From positions 1 through 64,000 of the forward strand of contig JAPKMW010000056.1 of assembly GCA_026645575.1 (NCBI GenBank): 64,000 nucleotides of DNA. Direction: 5' to 3'. This stretch comes from Caldilineaceae bacterium. Lineage in GTDB: Bacteria > Chloroflexota > Anaerolineae > Caldilineales > Caldilineaceae. The translations under genes and the position numbers were made by a program. Shown here piece after piece: positions 7,207 through 15,953 of the stretch; positions within the stretch are counted from its first letter, which is position 1, and every line of letters begins with the position of its first letter. Under the pieces are notes generated by a model, which was not told the DNA's origin, did no database searches, and saw nothing but the letters and a program-made list of their open reading frames with translations.

Positions 7207-7438
7207 GGTGGCGGGACGGAACCTCACGCTTTCCATACTTGAGCCTTTATGTTATTTTTAAACTTTGGTGTAGAAGATGAGATAACCATCCTATAATACT
7301 ATGGCGTACCGTGTAGGTCAAAACCGAACTTTACTACCCAATAAGCGCGTTGGAATCCTATCGCCACCACTCTTATCGCCAGCCAAGGAGCCGCTCTTAC
7401 GCAAGCGGTTGGGAAGCCCTAAAGTTCTAGGCGAGAGG

Positions 7439-9817
7439 CTAGGTTTTTTGCCAGCCAGCGTCGGGTGTCAGTCGTTGGACGCAGGCGCTTTCGCGATCCA
7501 GCGCAAAAAGACGCACCCACCCATTCTCCACCAAATCGTTAACCGCCGGATTGGCCCCCAGGACGGCGTCGATCCGCGCACAGGGCGCTTCCACCACCAC
7601 CTGCAAGCGCAGCGGTTCATGATACCAACTGCCATCGGGCGCCTGCACCGATTGGCGCGCCAGCCCGGTGCGCAGGTCGCCGCCATTGCCCAGCACCACG
7701 CCCAAGGAACCGATGCGATTGTGCAGCGCCTTGGTGCCACAGCCAAACATCTCATTGTCAACCGTTGAGGCAAAGTATTGCAGATTGATCCACGACGCCA
7801 CCACCATCGGCGCGGTGAGGATCAAGGTCAGGATCGAATTGTCGGGGTCGGTTGTCCAGTCATAGTCATGGAGAAAGGTGCGCCCTTGCAGATCAACGCC
7901 CCGTGTACGGCTGCGGCGGGCGGCAATAAAAGCGGCGTTGCGCGCCAGCGCCCACTCCGGGCGCACCTCTGACCAATCCTGGGCGCGGCGCTTGATCAGC
8001 CGGTCGAGCCAGTGTCCTGCCGTTTTGCCCAAGCCCAAGCTACCGGCGCGTTCGGCGCGGACGGCCTTACCCGCTATCGCTAGCCATTGTTCCAGTTGTT
8101 GCTGATCCGCCTGGTGCGTGGCTGGGATCTGGTCGGTATCCAGCAGCGTCACCTCATCCAGTGTCGTGTTGTGCAACCCCGGCACAAAGTAGGTGTCCGC
8201 CGGAATCGTCCAGCCGTGCGCCACCAGGCCGGCCCGCACATCGGGGTCGTTCAGCAACAGCGCAGCCACGCGGCTGTTGATTGCCCCGCTGTGGCCGCCA
8301 CACGCGCCACAATCCAACCCGGCGGCGTGGGGGTTATTGGTGCTGCTGCTGCCATGTCCACAGAGCAGAATCAAGCGGGCAAAGCGTTGACGCAGTCCCA
8401 TATTTTTGAGAATGCCGGCAGCTATGGCCACCCGGGTCGCCAGCGGTACGCCACGACCATTCACCCCCGGTTGCAAGGTAAAGGGCGCATGGGTTTCGTC
8501 GTGATCAGCGTTGCGCCGCCACTGCAAGGCATCGCCGGCCAGGGTCAATCCATAGGCCAGCCCCAACAATTCCACATAGGTGAAGGTGGCCGGCGTCTGC
8601 TGGATCGCTTTGACCACAGCGCGCAGGTTGTCCGGCGCCGGCGCCAGCGATTGCAACTTCACCCCCGGTTGCAACAAAACCGGACAGCGGGCGCTGCTCA
8701 CGCCGTTGGCCGCCCAGTCGAGACTGACGCCAAAGAAGCCGGCAAAGCCGATGGTCTGGATGGCCGGATGTTGCGCTTCCAGATGACGACGCAACAGTTC
8801 CGAACGGACATCAATACAGAAGGCGGCTTGTACAACGGGCCGAGTATCATTGCTCTCTTGGGTGGTTGCCGCTTTCATCTTCCCCAGCAACCGGCTAGTA
8901 TAGCCATCTTCCAATGCCTCTTGAAAGACCGCCAGCACTGTTTCATCTTCGACCAGCGGGCCGGTGATGGCGGGAGGTAGCGGCGTTGTGACCAGCAGAT
9001 CAACCAGAGCGGCATCACAGCAAACCCGGATCGCCAACAGATCGGCCAGTGTGTCCGACGCTGGCGCGCCAACGGCCCAACTGGCGCGCCGCCAGTACGA
9101 GGCCCAACCAAAGACGCCCCCCAACAAGCGGTAGAGATAGCGGCTACGCTCCGTCGGCGCCAGGGCCAGCCGTTCCACCATGACGATTATCGCCTCTTCT
9201 GCCGTGATCGGCAGGGTGCGCGCCCAGGCGCGCCAGCCCGCTAAACCGGTCGCTTCCAACGAACGATCGACCTGCGCCGCTTCCCGCCAGGAAGCATAAA
9301 GCCCGTTGGGATCGGCGGTTTTCTTCGCCGCCTGCACGCTACACCAGAGCGCCGCATGGCGAATCAGGGTGTTCGACCAGTCGCCGCCAGTGTGTTGATC
9401 ATAACGTTCAGCAAAGGTCAAGACGCGTTGGGTCGGGCGCATGGGCATTGGCGCCGTACCGACCAGAATGGCTTCCAGCGCGGCGGCATCACGCCCAACG
9501 CGCGCTGCGGCTTGCGCCAGATCTCGCTGGTCGAAGGCGCCTTCGTTGCGCCGCTGACGATAAAAGGCTAGCCCTGGCAGCAAGCGTCCGCCAATGCCAT
9601 CCCAAATTTCTTGCGCCGCCGCCGGCATTGCTTCGCCGGCAAAGCCTAAAAAGGGATTGACGGCGACATAATTCGCGAGATCCCACAGGGGTGGAATGCG
9701 AGCGCAGACGGTTTCGATTTCAGCTTCGATTTCAGCGCGCAGATTCTGCGGTACGGTTGTTTCTACGCGGTCTGGCGCATCCGGCGTCAAGGTCAGCACA
9801 GTACTTGGCTTAAGCAT
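7439..9817 (-). CDS. dabA: DabA, zinc-binding subunit of an inorganic carbon uptake complex (DUF2309)
   Basis: The 792-residue protein belongs to the DUF2309/YbcC family, shown in Halothiobacillus to be the beta-carbonic-anhydrase-like subunit that works with DabB to accumulate bicarbonate. The zinc-site motifs are intact: Cys334 and Asp336 in FCIDVRSELLRRHLE, His488 in LLCGHGSSS, and Cys in GLDCGACGGHSG (about 503-506). The length is somewhat short of the 800-1000 usual for the family. The start overlaps the end of dabB by 8 bp, and GAGGTGG inside dabB serves as its ribosome binding site, so the pair is translationally coupled. Confidence 0.93.
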   Translation of the reverse strand: MLKPSTVLTLTPDAPDRVETTVPQNLRAEIEAEIETVCARIPPLWDLANYVAVNPFLGFAGEAMPAAAQEIWDGIGGRLLPGLAFYRQRRNEGAFDQRDLAQAAARVGRDAAALEAILVGTAPMPMRPTQRVLTFAERYDQHTGGDWSNTLIRHAALWCSVQAAKKTADPNGLYASWREAAQVDRSLEATGLAGWRAWARTLPITAEEAIIVMVERLALAPTERSRYLYRLLGGVFGWASYWRRASWAVGAPASDTLADLLAIRVCCDAALVDLLVTTPLPPAITGPLVEDETVLAVFQEALEDGYTSRLLGKMKAATTQESNDTRPVVQAAFCIDVRSELLRRHLEAQHPAIQTIGFAGFFGVSLDWAANGVSSARCPVLLQPGVKLQSLAPAPDNLRAVVKAIQQTPATFTYVELLGLAYGLTLAGDALQWRRNADHDETHAPFTLQPGVNGRGVPLATRVAIAAGILKNMGLRQRFARLILLCGHGSSSTNNPHAAGLDCGACGGHSGAINSRVAALLLNDPDVRAGLVAHGWTIPADTYFVPGLHNTTLDEVTLLDTDQIPATHQADQQQLEQWLAIAGKAVRAERAGSLGLGKTAGHWLDRLIKRRAQDWSEVRPEWALARNAAFIAARRSRTRGVDLQGRTFLHDYDWTTDPDNSILTLILTAPMVVASWINLQYFASTVDNEMFGCGTKALHNRIGSLGVVLGNGGDLRTGLARQSVQAPDGSWYHEPLRLQVVVEAPCARIDAVLGANPAVNDLVENGWVRLFALDRESACVQRLTPDAGWQKT

Positions 9818-11396
9818 ATTCCACCTCGTTCTTGATTCCCGGCTTGATTCCCGGCTTGATTTCGCTTTTGTTTTCTACTTGAATTCCCTGCTTGCGCGGT
9901 GCGCTTTCGCCTTTGCCGCTCAGGTTCTGCCAGATCGTTGCCACCAGACGGTCGGCCAGAATACCAAAATAGAAGCCGTGCAGCGCATGGACAGCAAAGG
10001 CCCGTCCACCAAGCGTGCGTCGCCAAACGGGTTGTAGGATCTGCACCACCGAAAGCAACACAAAGGCCAACACCGGCAGTAGCGCCGCGGCCCAGACCAA
10101 TGGCCCGCTCAACACCGGAACCGGGCCAACCACCGGGGTGAAGAAGAGCGTAGCGCCTTGGTAGAAAAGAAAGGCCAGCAGCGCCAGGGCAAAGGTGGTC
10201 AACACGGCGTATCGGTTGCGGGCCAATGCAGCATCGGCCCCAGCCACAGGCATGCGGAAAAAGGTCAGCCAGAACTGACCAATCCCCAATGCGACCAGCG
10301 CGGTCAGCGCCAGTTCGCCGGGCGAGTGAAAGGGATTGAACGTGGTGATCAAGGCGGCCAGCGCCAACGCCGGCACAGCTACAGCAATCCCCAGCAAGCC
10401 GTACCCCAAGGCGCGTTGGGGCGAGTCGTGGGCCGGCAGGGTGACAACATCGGGCAGATCACCCGTGCGGAAGAAGGACCACGCCTTATAAAAGCCGTGG
10501 CCGACAATGTGCAGGATCGCCGCCGGAAAGACCGCCAGCCCGATCTGAATCATCATAAAACCCATCTGGCTGACGGTGGACCAGGCCAGGGTGCGTTTGA
10601 CATTGGTCTGCGCCCACATGGTCACCATGCCCAGCACGACCGTCAGCGTGCCGACCACCACCAACAGGAAGAGCGCCACGGGCGCCGTTGTCAGCAAAGG
10701 GGCAAAGCGCAGCAGCAACACGCCGCCAGCGTTGATAATGCCGGCGTGCATCAGCGCCGAAACGGGCGTTGGCGCCTCCATCGTCTCCGGCAACCAGCTA
10801 TGAAAGGGGAACTGAGCCGATTTGGTCAGGGCGGCTGTAACCACCAGCAAGGCCACCAACGTTGGCGCCAGCGCCCAGGCAACCGGTGTGTTCACCTTTG
10901 CCAGGAAGGTCAATAGGTCAAGCGTTCCCCAGTGCACCCAGATCAGAAAGATTGCCAGCAAGAGAACCAGATCGCCCAGGCGGCTAATCAAGAACTTTTT
11001 GCGGGCAGGCCGTTGCGCTTCAACACGGTCTTGGTAGAAGATAAGCAGGCGGTGTAAGCTCATGCTGGTACAGAACCAGGCGGCAAAGAACAGTAGCAGA
11101 TTGGTCGAGAACATGAGCAGATAGGCCATGACGACGGTTAAGAAAAGCCAGCGTAGAAAGTAGTTCTGGCCCGGCTCGCCATCGAGATAGCGCAGCGAAA
11201 AGCTATAGGCGGTGGCGCCGACGCCGGCCACCAACAACGCCATCACCGTGCTTAAGCGGTCAATCGTAATCCCTGGCAACCGGATCGCTTCTGGAGCGAC
11301 GGCCTCGACCAGCAACAGAACACTTGAGAGTAACGTAAGCAGGCCAAGCAGCGCCAGCAGGCCATACTCGGTCCATCCTGTCTTTTGGTAATGCAT
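9810..11396 (-). CDS. dabB: DabB, proton-conducting membrane subunit (NuoL-like)
   Basis: The 528-residue membrane protein has about a dozen hydrophobic segments and the antiporter signature of NuoL/MrpA-like subunits: AALTKSAQFPFHSWLPETME, APTPVSALMHAGIINAGGVL and HGFYKAWSFFRTGDLP. With DabA it forms a carbon-concentrating complex thought to couple cation flux to CO2 hydration. The last 25 residues are a charged tail with repeated IKPG (EIKPGIKPGIKNE), encoded by short tandem repeats in the DNA at 9833-9860. GGAGAG precedes the ATG but can be sequestered by an upstream complementary segment. No rubisco or other autotrophy gene is seen in the window. Confidence 0.92.
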   Translation of the reverse strand: MHYQKTGWTEYGLLALLGLLTLLSSVLLLVEAVAPEAIRLPGITIDRLSTVMALLVAGVGATAYSFSLRYLDGEPGQNYFLRWLFLTVVMAYLLMFSTNLLLFFAAWFCTSMSLHRLLIFYQDRVEAQRPARKKFLISRLGDLVLLLAIFLIWVHWGTLDLLTFLAKVNTPVAWALAPTLVALLVVTAALTKSAQFPFHSWLPETMEAPTPVSALMHAGIINAGGVLLLRFAPLLTTAPVALFLLVVVGTLTVVLGMVTMWAQTNVKRTLAWSTVSQMGFMMIQIGLAVFPAAILHIVGHGFYKAWSFFRTGDLPDVVTLPAHDSPQRALGYGLLGIAVAVPALALAALITTFNPFHSPGELALTALVALGIGQFWLTFFRMPVAGADAALARNRYAVLTTFALALLAFLFYQGATLFFTPVVGPVPVLSGPLVWAAALLPVLAFVLLSVVQILQPVWRRTLGGRAFAVHALHGFYFGILADRLVATIWQNLSGKGESAPRKQGIQVENKSEIKPGIKPGIKNEVEYA

Positions 11397-11401
11397 TAGG
11401 C

Positions 11402-11445
11402 TCTCCGAACTTCTTTTAATATCTTTTTATATCTTTATTCGGAGA
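11402..11445 (-). promoter_or_regulatory. Hairpin predicted to mask the dabB ribosome binding site
   Basis: In the dabB leader RNA, UCUCCGAA (11445-11438) is exactly complementary to UUCGGAGA (11409-11402), which contains the Shine-Dalgarno GGAGA. The loop is 28 bases, A/U-rich, with a repeated GAUAU(U/A)AAAA-like word. Pairing would block initiation of dabB and, by coupling, dabA. The 8-bp complementarity is seen in the sequence; control by temperature, a ligand or a protein is inference. Confidence 0.5.
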
Positions 11446-11530
11446 TAATAACATACCAACGATCAATAACACAAGTTTTACAACCAACTTTTGTCGAAAT
11501 TTGTCGGAAAGCGATAAGAGTCAGTGCAAA

Positions 11531-12976
11531 TCAAGCCGCGCTTTCCGGGTAGAGGATGTAGCCTTGCCCGCGCACGGCGAGCAGACGGCGGGGTTGTTTG
11601 GGGTCAATTTCAATCTTCTCACGAATGCGCTCGATCAACTTTTGCAATGCACTATCCGAAGGCGTCCCATCAGCCCAGAGCGCGCGCTTGAGGCTCTCAC
11701 GGTCACAGACAACACCAGCATGGGCAGTAAGATAAGCATAGAGCGCGCCTTCAAGATGGGTAAAGGCTGGTCCAGGCCCACCCAAGGTTTGGTTTGTCGG
11801 CGTTCCCGAAATCGATTCCGCCGCCGACAGCGGGCTGCTGGTCAACTCCGGTGTAACGCCTGAGGCCACAAGTGTACCACTCTGCTGGATAAAACGCTGC
11901 ATGACCGTGGCAAAGAGCCGCCACCGTGTACCATCCTGCTCCACCACCCCCAAGCGGGCAAGCAGCAGCAGCAGAGGTTGGTCACCCGGCACTCCCAGGC
12001 CACTGCCGGCCAGCCGCTGCACCAACGGCTGCGCGCTAGTGATCTGCCCTAATGCCTGCCAGATCGCCTGACAGAGGGGCCGCGCCGTGTCAAAAAACTG
12101 TTGCTCCAGTGCTTGCCCGTTGACGGGGGTGCGTGGTTGCGCCTCATGATGATCATAAAGCAGCGCACAGGCCATTGTCAGCAGATCGGGGTGGCGACCA
12201 GCCAAGCGTAGAAGTAGCGTCTGTTCCTGTGTGCTAAACCGAACGGCGCTCTCCGTGGTTGTGCTACGGGTCATCAAGGCTTGGGCTGCCGCCGGTTCCA
12301 ATTGACCCAGGTAAACGGTGTTGGCAAAGAGATTCCAGAAGGAGGAGGACGCCTGCCAGGTGTTTGGCTCGTAAAACTCGTGGAGCGGGCGCGAACTGGT
12401 CGCGACAAAGGCGACCCGCTCGCCCAGCGTCGGGTCTTGGGCCAGGGTGCGCAGCAGGCTCCCGGTGACGCGTGGCAAGCGGGCAATGCCCTCGGCGTTG
12501 TCGATCAGCAATAAAACCAAGTCAGTGGTGGAGCGGCGAATGGTATCGGCCATGCTATGCCAGAGCGTTTGCAGTTGTTCCAGCACCGGCAAATCGCTGT
12601 GACCTGGATCAGGTGGAAACGGTTGGGCGCTGCTGACCGCCAATTCTTGTGCCAGCGCCCGGTAGAGATCACGCCAGAAGTAGAGCGCCCCTTCTGGATG
12701 GTTGCCATCCAGGTCGCTATAGGGGCCGGCATTAACATAGACCGCCAGCACCTGCTGTTTGTCGCCAAAGCGGAATTGCCGTTGTGAAGCTGGTAAGTGC
12801 GCCTGTTGCTGCAAGTGGTAGAGCAAAGAGGTTTTCCCGCTGCGCGGCAACCCCACCACGGCACAACACTGTGGCGGTTGCGCGGCCAGTTGTTGACCAA
12901 TGGTCGCCAACTCGGCGGCGCGGCCATAAAAGGCGGTCGGCTCCAAGATCGGTTTGCGATTGCGAAACGGGTTCAT
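11531..12976 (-). CDS. AAA/STAND-type ATPase with C-terminal winged-helix DNA-binding domain
   Basis: The protein is 481 residues. The N-terminal P-loop domain has Walker A GLPRSGKTSLL (about residue 45) and Walker B DLVLLLIDNAEG, followed by ATSSRPLHEFYEP, a sensor-like loop. The last 75 residues (LEGALYAYLTAHAGVVCDRE, then DSALQKLIERIREKIE and VRGQGYIL) are a winged helix of the OmpR/PhoB type. The combination suggests an NTP-dependent regulator. It lies 134 bp upstream of dabB in the same direction, so control of dabBA is plausible but unproven. Confidence 0.85.
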   Translation of the reverse strand: MNPFRNRKPILEPTAFYGRAAELATIGQQLAAQPPQCCAVVGLPRSGKTSLLYHLQQQAHLPASQRQFRFGDKQQVLAVYVNAGPYSDLDGNHPEGALYFWRDLYRALAQELAVSSAQPFPPDPGHSDLPVLEQLQTLWHSMADTIRRSTTDLVLLLIDNAEGIARLPRVTGSLLRTLAQDPTLGERVAFVATSSRPLHEFYEPNTWQASSSFWNLFANTVYLGQLEPAAAQALMTRSTTTESAVRFSTQEQTLLLRLAGRHPDLLTMACALLYDHHEAQPRTPVNGQALEQQFFDTARPLCQAIWQALGQITSAQPLVQRLAGSGLGVPGDQPLLLLLARLGVVEQDGTRWRLFATVMQRFIQQSGTLVASGVTPELTSSPLSAAESISGTPTNQTLGGPGPAFTHLEGALYAYLTAHAGVVCDRESLKRALWADGTPSDSALQKLIERIREKIEIDPKQPRRLLAVRGQGYILYPESAA

Positions 12977-13320
12977 GCGGCGCTGGTTCCTCTATCGGCA
13001 CGGCTGGTGGTTTACATAGCGTAAAGTATAACAGGGAAGGGGACGTTTTGTCGATAAAAAGACATCCTGAGACATGGAGAGACGGAAGGACACTGTTGCT
13101 CTGCCTAGGGACAAGCGCTGATTGCAGCTTTTTGCCCTTTGGGGATGATGGTCCGCCAGTGCGTGAAATGGCCTTTGCCAAAATTCGCGCCTGTCTGCTT
13201 GGTACTGCCTACCAGTGAATACTGGTCAACTTTTTTATCGTGCACATCCGGTGCTAAACCACTCAACAAGTCAAGAATTCCGCCAGCAACTGTTACGGAG
13301 TCTAACAACGGACCGAATCA
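12977..13320. other. Intergenic region without a recognisable gene
   Basis: In these 344 bp I see no convincing gene. A minus-strand frame of 67 codons (13105-13308) has no ribosome binding site and no family resemblance. ACCAGT/ACTGGT around 13211-13226 is a weak dyad. The region should contain the promoter for the ATPase gene reading leftward. Confidence 0.5.
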
Positions 13321-14370
13321 CTAACCTAGCTGTTGCTCCCCGCGCAACCAGGCCAAATCAAAACGGGCCAGCGTCAGCCGTTCATAGGGGTGAGCATCAC
13401 CTTGCTCATAGAGGCAACAGATGGTCAAATCCGGCAGAACGGCCAGATCCGAGTAGGCTGCCGGCCCGGTATAAAGAACTTTTGTGACTGGCCAGCTTTG
13501 GCCGTCATCCTCGCTCAGGCGCACGGTCAGCTTTTCACGGGTGGTGCTGGCCGGGTTGGCAAAGAGGATGCGCTGGTCATCATAGCGCACCAGGCTAGCC
13601 TGACAGATCGGCTCGACCAGCGTGTCGTCCCAACGAAAACGGGTGAAGGTTGCCCCTTGGTCGTGGCTCCACGCCACGGCCCGCCGCTTCTCGCCCACAT
13701 AGTTGCGGCAATTGATATAGATCGCCCCATCCACTGTTTCCACAATCGCACATTCGTTTGTCCCGACATCCACACTGCCGCCAATGTGCCAGCTCCCGCC
13801 GTGGTCGTCGCTGTAGATAACGTGGGAATGATAGGGGTCGCGCTGGCGATCAAAGTGCTGGCCGACAATATGGTCACAAGGAATCACCAACCGACCAGAG
13901 CGTAGCTGGATGCCGTGGGTTGGGCCGGTGGCGTACCACGTCCAGGACGGATCTTTGACCGTGGCGGTGATCTCTTGCGGTGGTGCCCAAGTAACGCCGT
14001 CGTCACTGCTGTGGGTGAGCCAGACGGTACGCGGCGCTTTGCCTTGGGTAATCAGATCCTCGTTACCATCGGCCAGGTTTTTGCAAAAAGGCAACCAGAT
14101 CACGCCGGTCGCCCGATCCACCACGGGGCAAGGGTTGCCGCAAGTCATGCCCCTTTCGGTGACGACAATTTGCAAGGGTTGCCAGGTGACGCCATTGTCC
14201 AGGCTGCGTTTCAGCACCAAATCGATCTCGCCGGCATCGCTGCGACCCGCTTTGCGTCCCTCGGCAAGGGCCAGGAGGGTGCCATGGGTGGTGACAGCCA
14301 GCGCCGGAATCCGAAAGGTGTGGTAGCCTTCCTGACCGCTGGTAAAGAGATCAAACTGGTCGATTTTCAT
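13321..14370 (-). CDS. Exo-alpha-sialidase (neuraminidase) family protein
   Basis: The protein is 349 residues and makes a six-bladed beta-propeller. FRIPALAV near residue 20 is the RIP motif carrying the first substrate-binding arginine. Asp boxes (S-x-D-x-G-x-T-W) recur: SLDNGVTW, SSDDGVTW, SDDHGGSW, SHDQGATF and SEDDGQSW. AEGRKAGRSDAGEIDLV supplies the conserved acidic and arginine residues of the active site. The family removes terminal sialic acids. No signal peptide is present, so it may act on imported oligosaccharides. GGGG lies before the start, and the gene is 12 bp downstream of the ATPase gene. Confidence 0.88.
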   Translation of the reverse strand: MKIDQFDLFTSGQEGYHTFRIPALAVTTHGTLLALAEGRKAGRSDAGEIDLVLKRSLDNGVTWQPLQIVVTERGMTCGNPCPVVDRATGVIWLPFCKNLADGNEDLITQGKAPRTVWLTHSSDDGVTWAPPQEITATVKDPSWTWYATGPTHGIQLRSGRLVIPCDHIVGQHFDRQRDPYHSHVIYSDDHGGSWHIGGSVDVGTNECAIVETVDGAIYINCRNYVGEKRRAVAWSHDQGATFTRFRWDDTLVEPICQASLVRYDDQRILFANPASTTREKLTVRLSEDDGQSWPVTKVLYTGPAAYSDLAVLPDLTICCLYEQGDAHPYERLTLARFDLAWLRGEQQLG

Positions 14371-14382
14371 AGGCTTGTCCCC

Positions 14383-15786
14383 TTACTGCGCTGCTCCCGG
14401 CAATTCTGTGATCGCTTCTGGCGTAAACAGATGTAATTCATCCATCGACAGCGTGTCAACCGTGATTTCACCAAACGCTTTGGCAAAAAAGGCATAATGG
14501 GTTTCCCACTGCGCTGTATCGCCCTGGAGCCAGGTCAAACCTTTTTCGATCAAGATTTCCACATCTTTCGTCGTCACATCGGTCGCACGCCAACGGACTT
14601 CACCAAAGAGAACTTGTTTCGTCTGGCGGTTGACACCGACCACGTCCACCTGGACACCCCGTTCCCACCAACTGCCCACATCTTGGACAGCAAAGGGAAT
14701 CCGCCCCTGACCGGAAGCCAGGAACAAATAGTGCCGCGCCACACTTTCCCACACCGGCGCCACAATGTAGGGCAAATTGAGACGAATTTCCTGTAACGTC
14801 TCCTTTTGCCGTTGATTAATTTCCAACAGCCGGCGATGGGGCGCCACCCAGCGATGCCAAAAGCGCAGAAAGGGATCAACAATGTGATAGGTTCCCTGAC
14901 GTTTTGCGCTTTGCACGCGAGTTAACGGCAGGCGGTGTTCGACAACGCCAATGGTCTGCAATTCATGCAGATAATGCTGGGTGGCGGCCAAAGAAAGCTG
15001 TGTCGCTGTCGCCACCTCTTGCCTCGTGTGTGCGCCAGCCGCAATCGTTTCGAGGACGCGGCTAAAGACATCGACTTCCCCCTTTAACTCTTCATGCAGC
15101 AATAATGGCACTTCATTGAAGAGACCACCCGCCGGATCCAGCAGTTCATTCGCCACATTGCGGAGCAGCGGCGCTTGGGCGTTGACGGTCATTACATTGC
15201 GGGGCATACCCCCCAACACTGCGTAACTTTCAATCAGTTGTTCGGCGGTATAGGTTGGAAAAAAGTGGCGATAATCAGCGGGTTGTAATGGCAACAATTC
15301 ATAGGCCCAAGTATGGCGACGGTAGAGGGGAGCCTGTCCATCCAAGATTTCACGGCGCATTACACTATGCGCCGAACCACTCAGACAGAGAAAGAGCTTG
15401 CTATGCTGTAATGTCGTATCCCAGGCACGCTGTAAAATGGTCGAAAGGCCAGGCGATGAATCGGCCAGGTATGGGTATTCATCAATGATGACAATAAACC
15501 GTTGCTCACGCGCTAGTTCGGCCAGCGCAACAAAGACACTGCTCCAATCAGCAAAGGTGCGTTCCGGTTGCCCAAGCGCTTGGGCAACTTGTTGTGAAAA
15601 TTCACGAAGCAACACCTGATCGGGCAGCCGTGCTGCAAAGAAATAGAGGGACGGCTTGTGTTGACTCCACTCATAGAGTAACGTTGTTTTCCCAACACGC
15701 CGCCGTCCGTAGAGGACAACAAATTCAGCTCCTGGACGAGCGTAGCGCCGATTAAGGTAATCCAGTTCCCGTGTGCGGTTTAACAT
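14383..15786 (-). CDS. ATPase with DUF234-type C-terminal domain
   Basis: The 467-residue protein is of the archaeal-type ATPase family. Walker A is YGRRRVGKTTLL (about residue 30), Walker B is FIVIIDEYPYLAD, and SGSAHSVM is a sensor. A winged helix follows (TRQEVATATQLSLAATQHYL). The C-terminal 110 residues resemble the DUF234 restriction-like domain: RGVQVDVVGV and LFGEVRW. The usual E-x-K is E-x-R here, so nuclease activity is doubtful. The biological role of these abundant ATPases is not established. A 20-bp perfect inverted repeat lies 11 bp upstream of the start. Confidence 0.85.
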   Translation of the reverse strand: MLNRTRELDYLNRRYARPGAEFVVLYGRRRVGKTTLLYEWSQHKPSLYFFAARLPDQVLLREFSQQVAQALGQPERTFADWSSVFVALAELAREQRFIVIIDEYPYLADSSPGLSTILQRAWDTTLQHSKLFLCLSGSAHSVMRREILDGQAPLYRRHTWAYELLPLQPADYRHFFPTYTAEQLIESYAVLGGMPRNVMTVNAQAPLLRNVANELLDPAGGLFNEVPLLLHEELKGEVDVFSRVLETIAAGAHTRQEVATATQLSLAATQHYLHELQTIGVVEHRLPLTRVQSAKRQGTYHIVDPFLRFWHRWVAPHRRLLEINQRQKETLQEIRLNLPYIVAPVWESVARHYLFLASGQGRIPFAVQDVGSWWERGVQVDVVGVNRQTKQVLFGEVRWRATDVTTKDVEILIEKGLTWLQGDTAQWETHYAFFAKAFGEITVDTLSMDELHLFTPEAITELPGAAQ

Positions 15787-15797
15787 AGCCTATTCCT

Positions 15798-15850
15798 AAG
15801 TGTATCCTGGTAACATAGCTTCATAAAGTGTATGTTACCAGGATACACTT
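15798..15850. promoter_or_regulatory. 20-bp perfect inverted repeat upstream of the DUF234 ATPase
   Basis: AAGTGTATCCTGGTAACATA (15798-15817) pairs perfectly with 15831-15850 around a 13-base centre. It overlaps the expected ribosome-binding and promoter region of the leftward ATPase gene, which points to an operator or a leader hairpin rather than a terminator. Confidence 0.65.
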
Positions 15851-15922
15851 GTCAACTTTTGACAAGCCACTTTTCCTCTACTACGAATGCAATCGAGCAA
15901 GTTCCTGATCTTCTCTGTGTTT

Positions 15923-15953
15923 CCCTAAACTCAAGCGTCCCTCCGGGACGGGT
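15923..15953 (-). repeat. GTCCCGGAGGGACGC repeat forming the end of the acylase gene
   Basis: On the minus strand ACCCGTCCCGGAGGGACG is followed by CTTGAGTTTAGG. The same roughly 30-base sequence, with three differences, occurs at 39951-39980. Here it supplies the last codons (SRRDA) and the TGA stop of the penicillin acylase gene. Confidence 0.7.

Larger units (their letters stand above)
6843..7438. other. Intergenic stretch with an IS remnant and two hairpins
   Basis: This 596-bp gap holds no intact gene. It contains the hairpin at 7018-7041, the transposase tail at 7045-7170 and the hairpin at 7175-7206. A rightward frame opening at 7301 runs antisense into dabA and has no recognisable product. 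Bases 7207-7438 show nothing else I can name. Confidence 0.6.

Noticed and set aside
7301..7768. Rightward 155-codon open frame overlapping the end of dabA
   Set aside because: Two thirds of it is antisense to dabA, no ribosome binding site, and no family resemblance.
8087..8980. Long open frame antisense to dabA
   Set aside because: His/Arg/Gln-rich composition typical of the complementary strand of a GC-rich gene; dabA is fully supported on the other strand.
13105..13308. 67-codon minus-strand frame between the ATPase and sialidase genes
   Set aside because: No recognisable family, no ribosome binding site; treated as non-coding.
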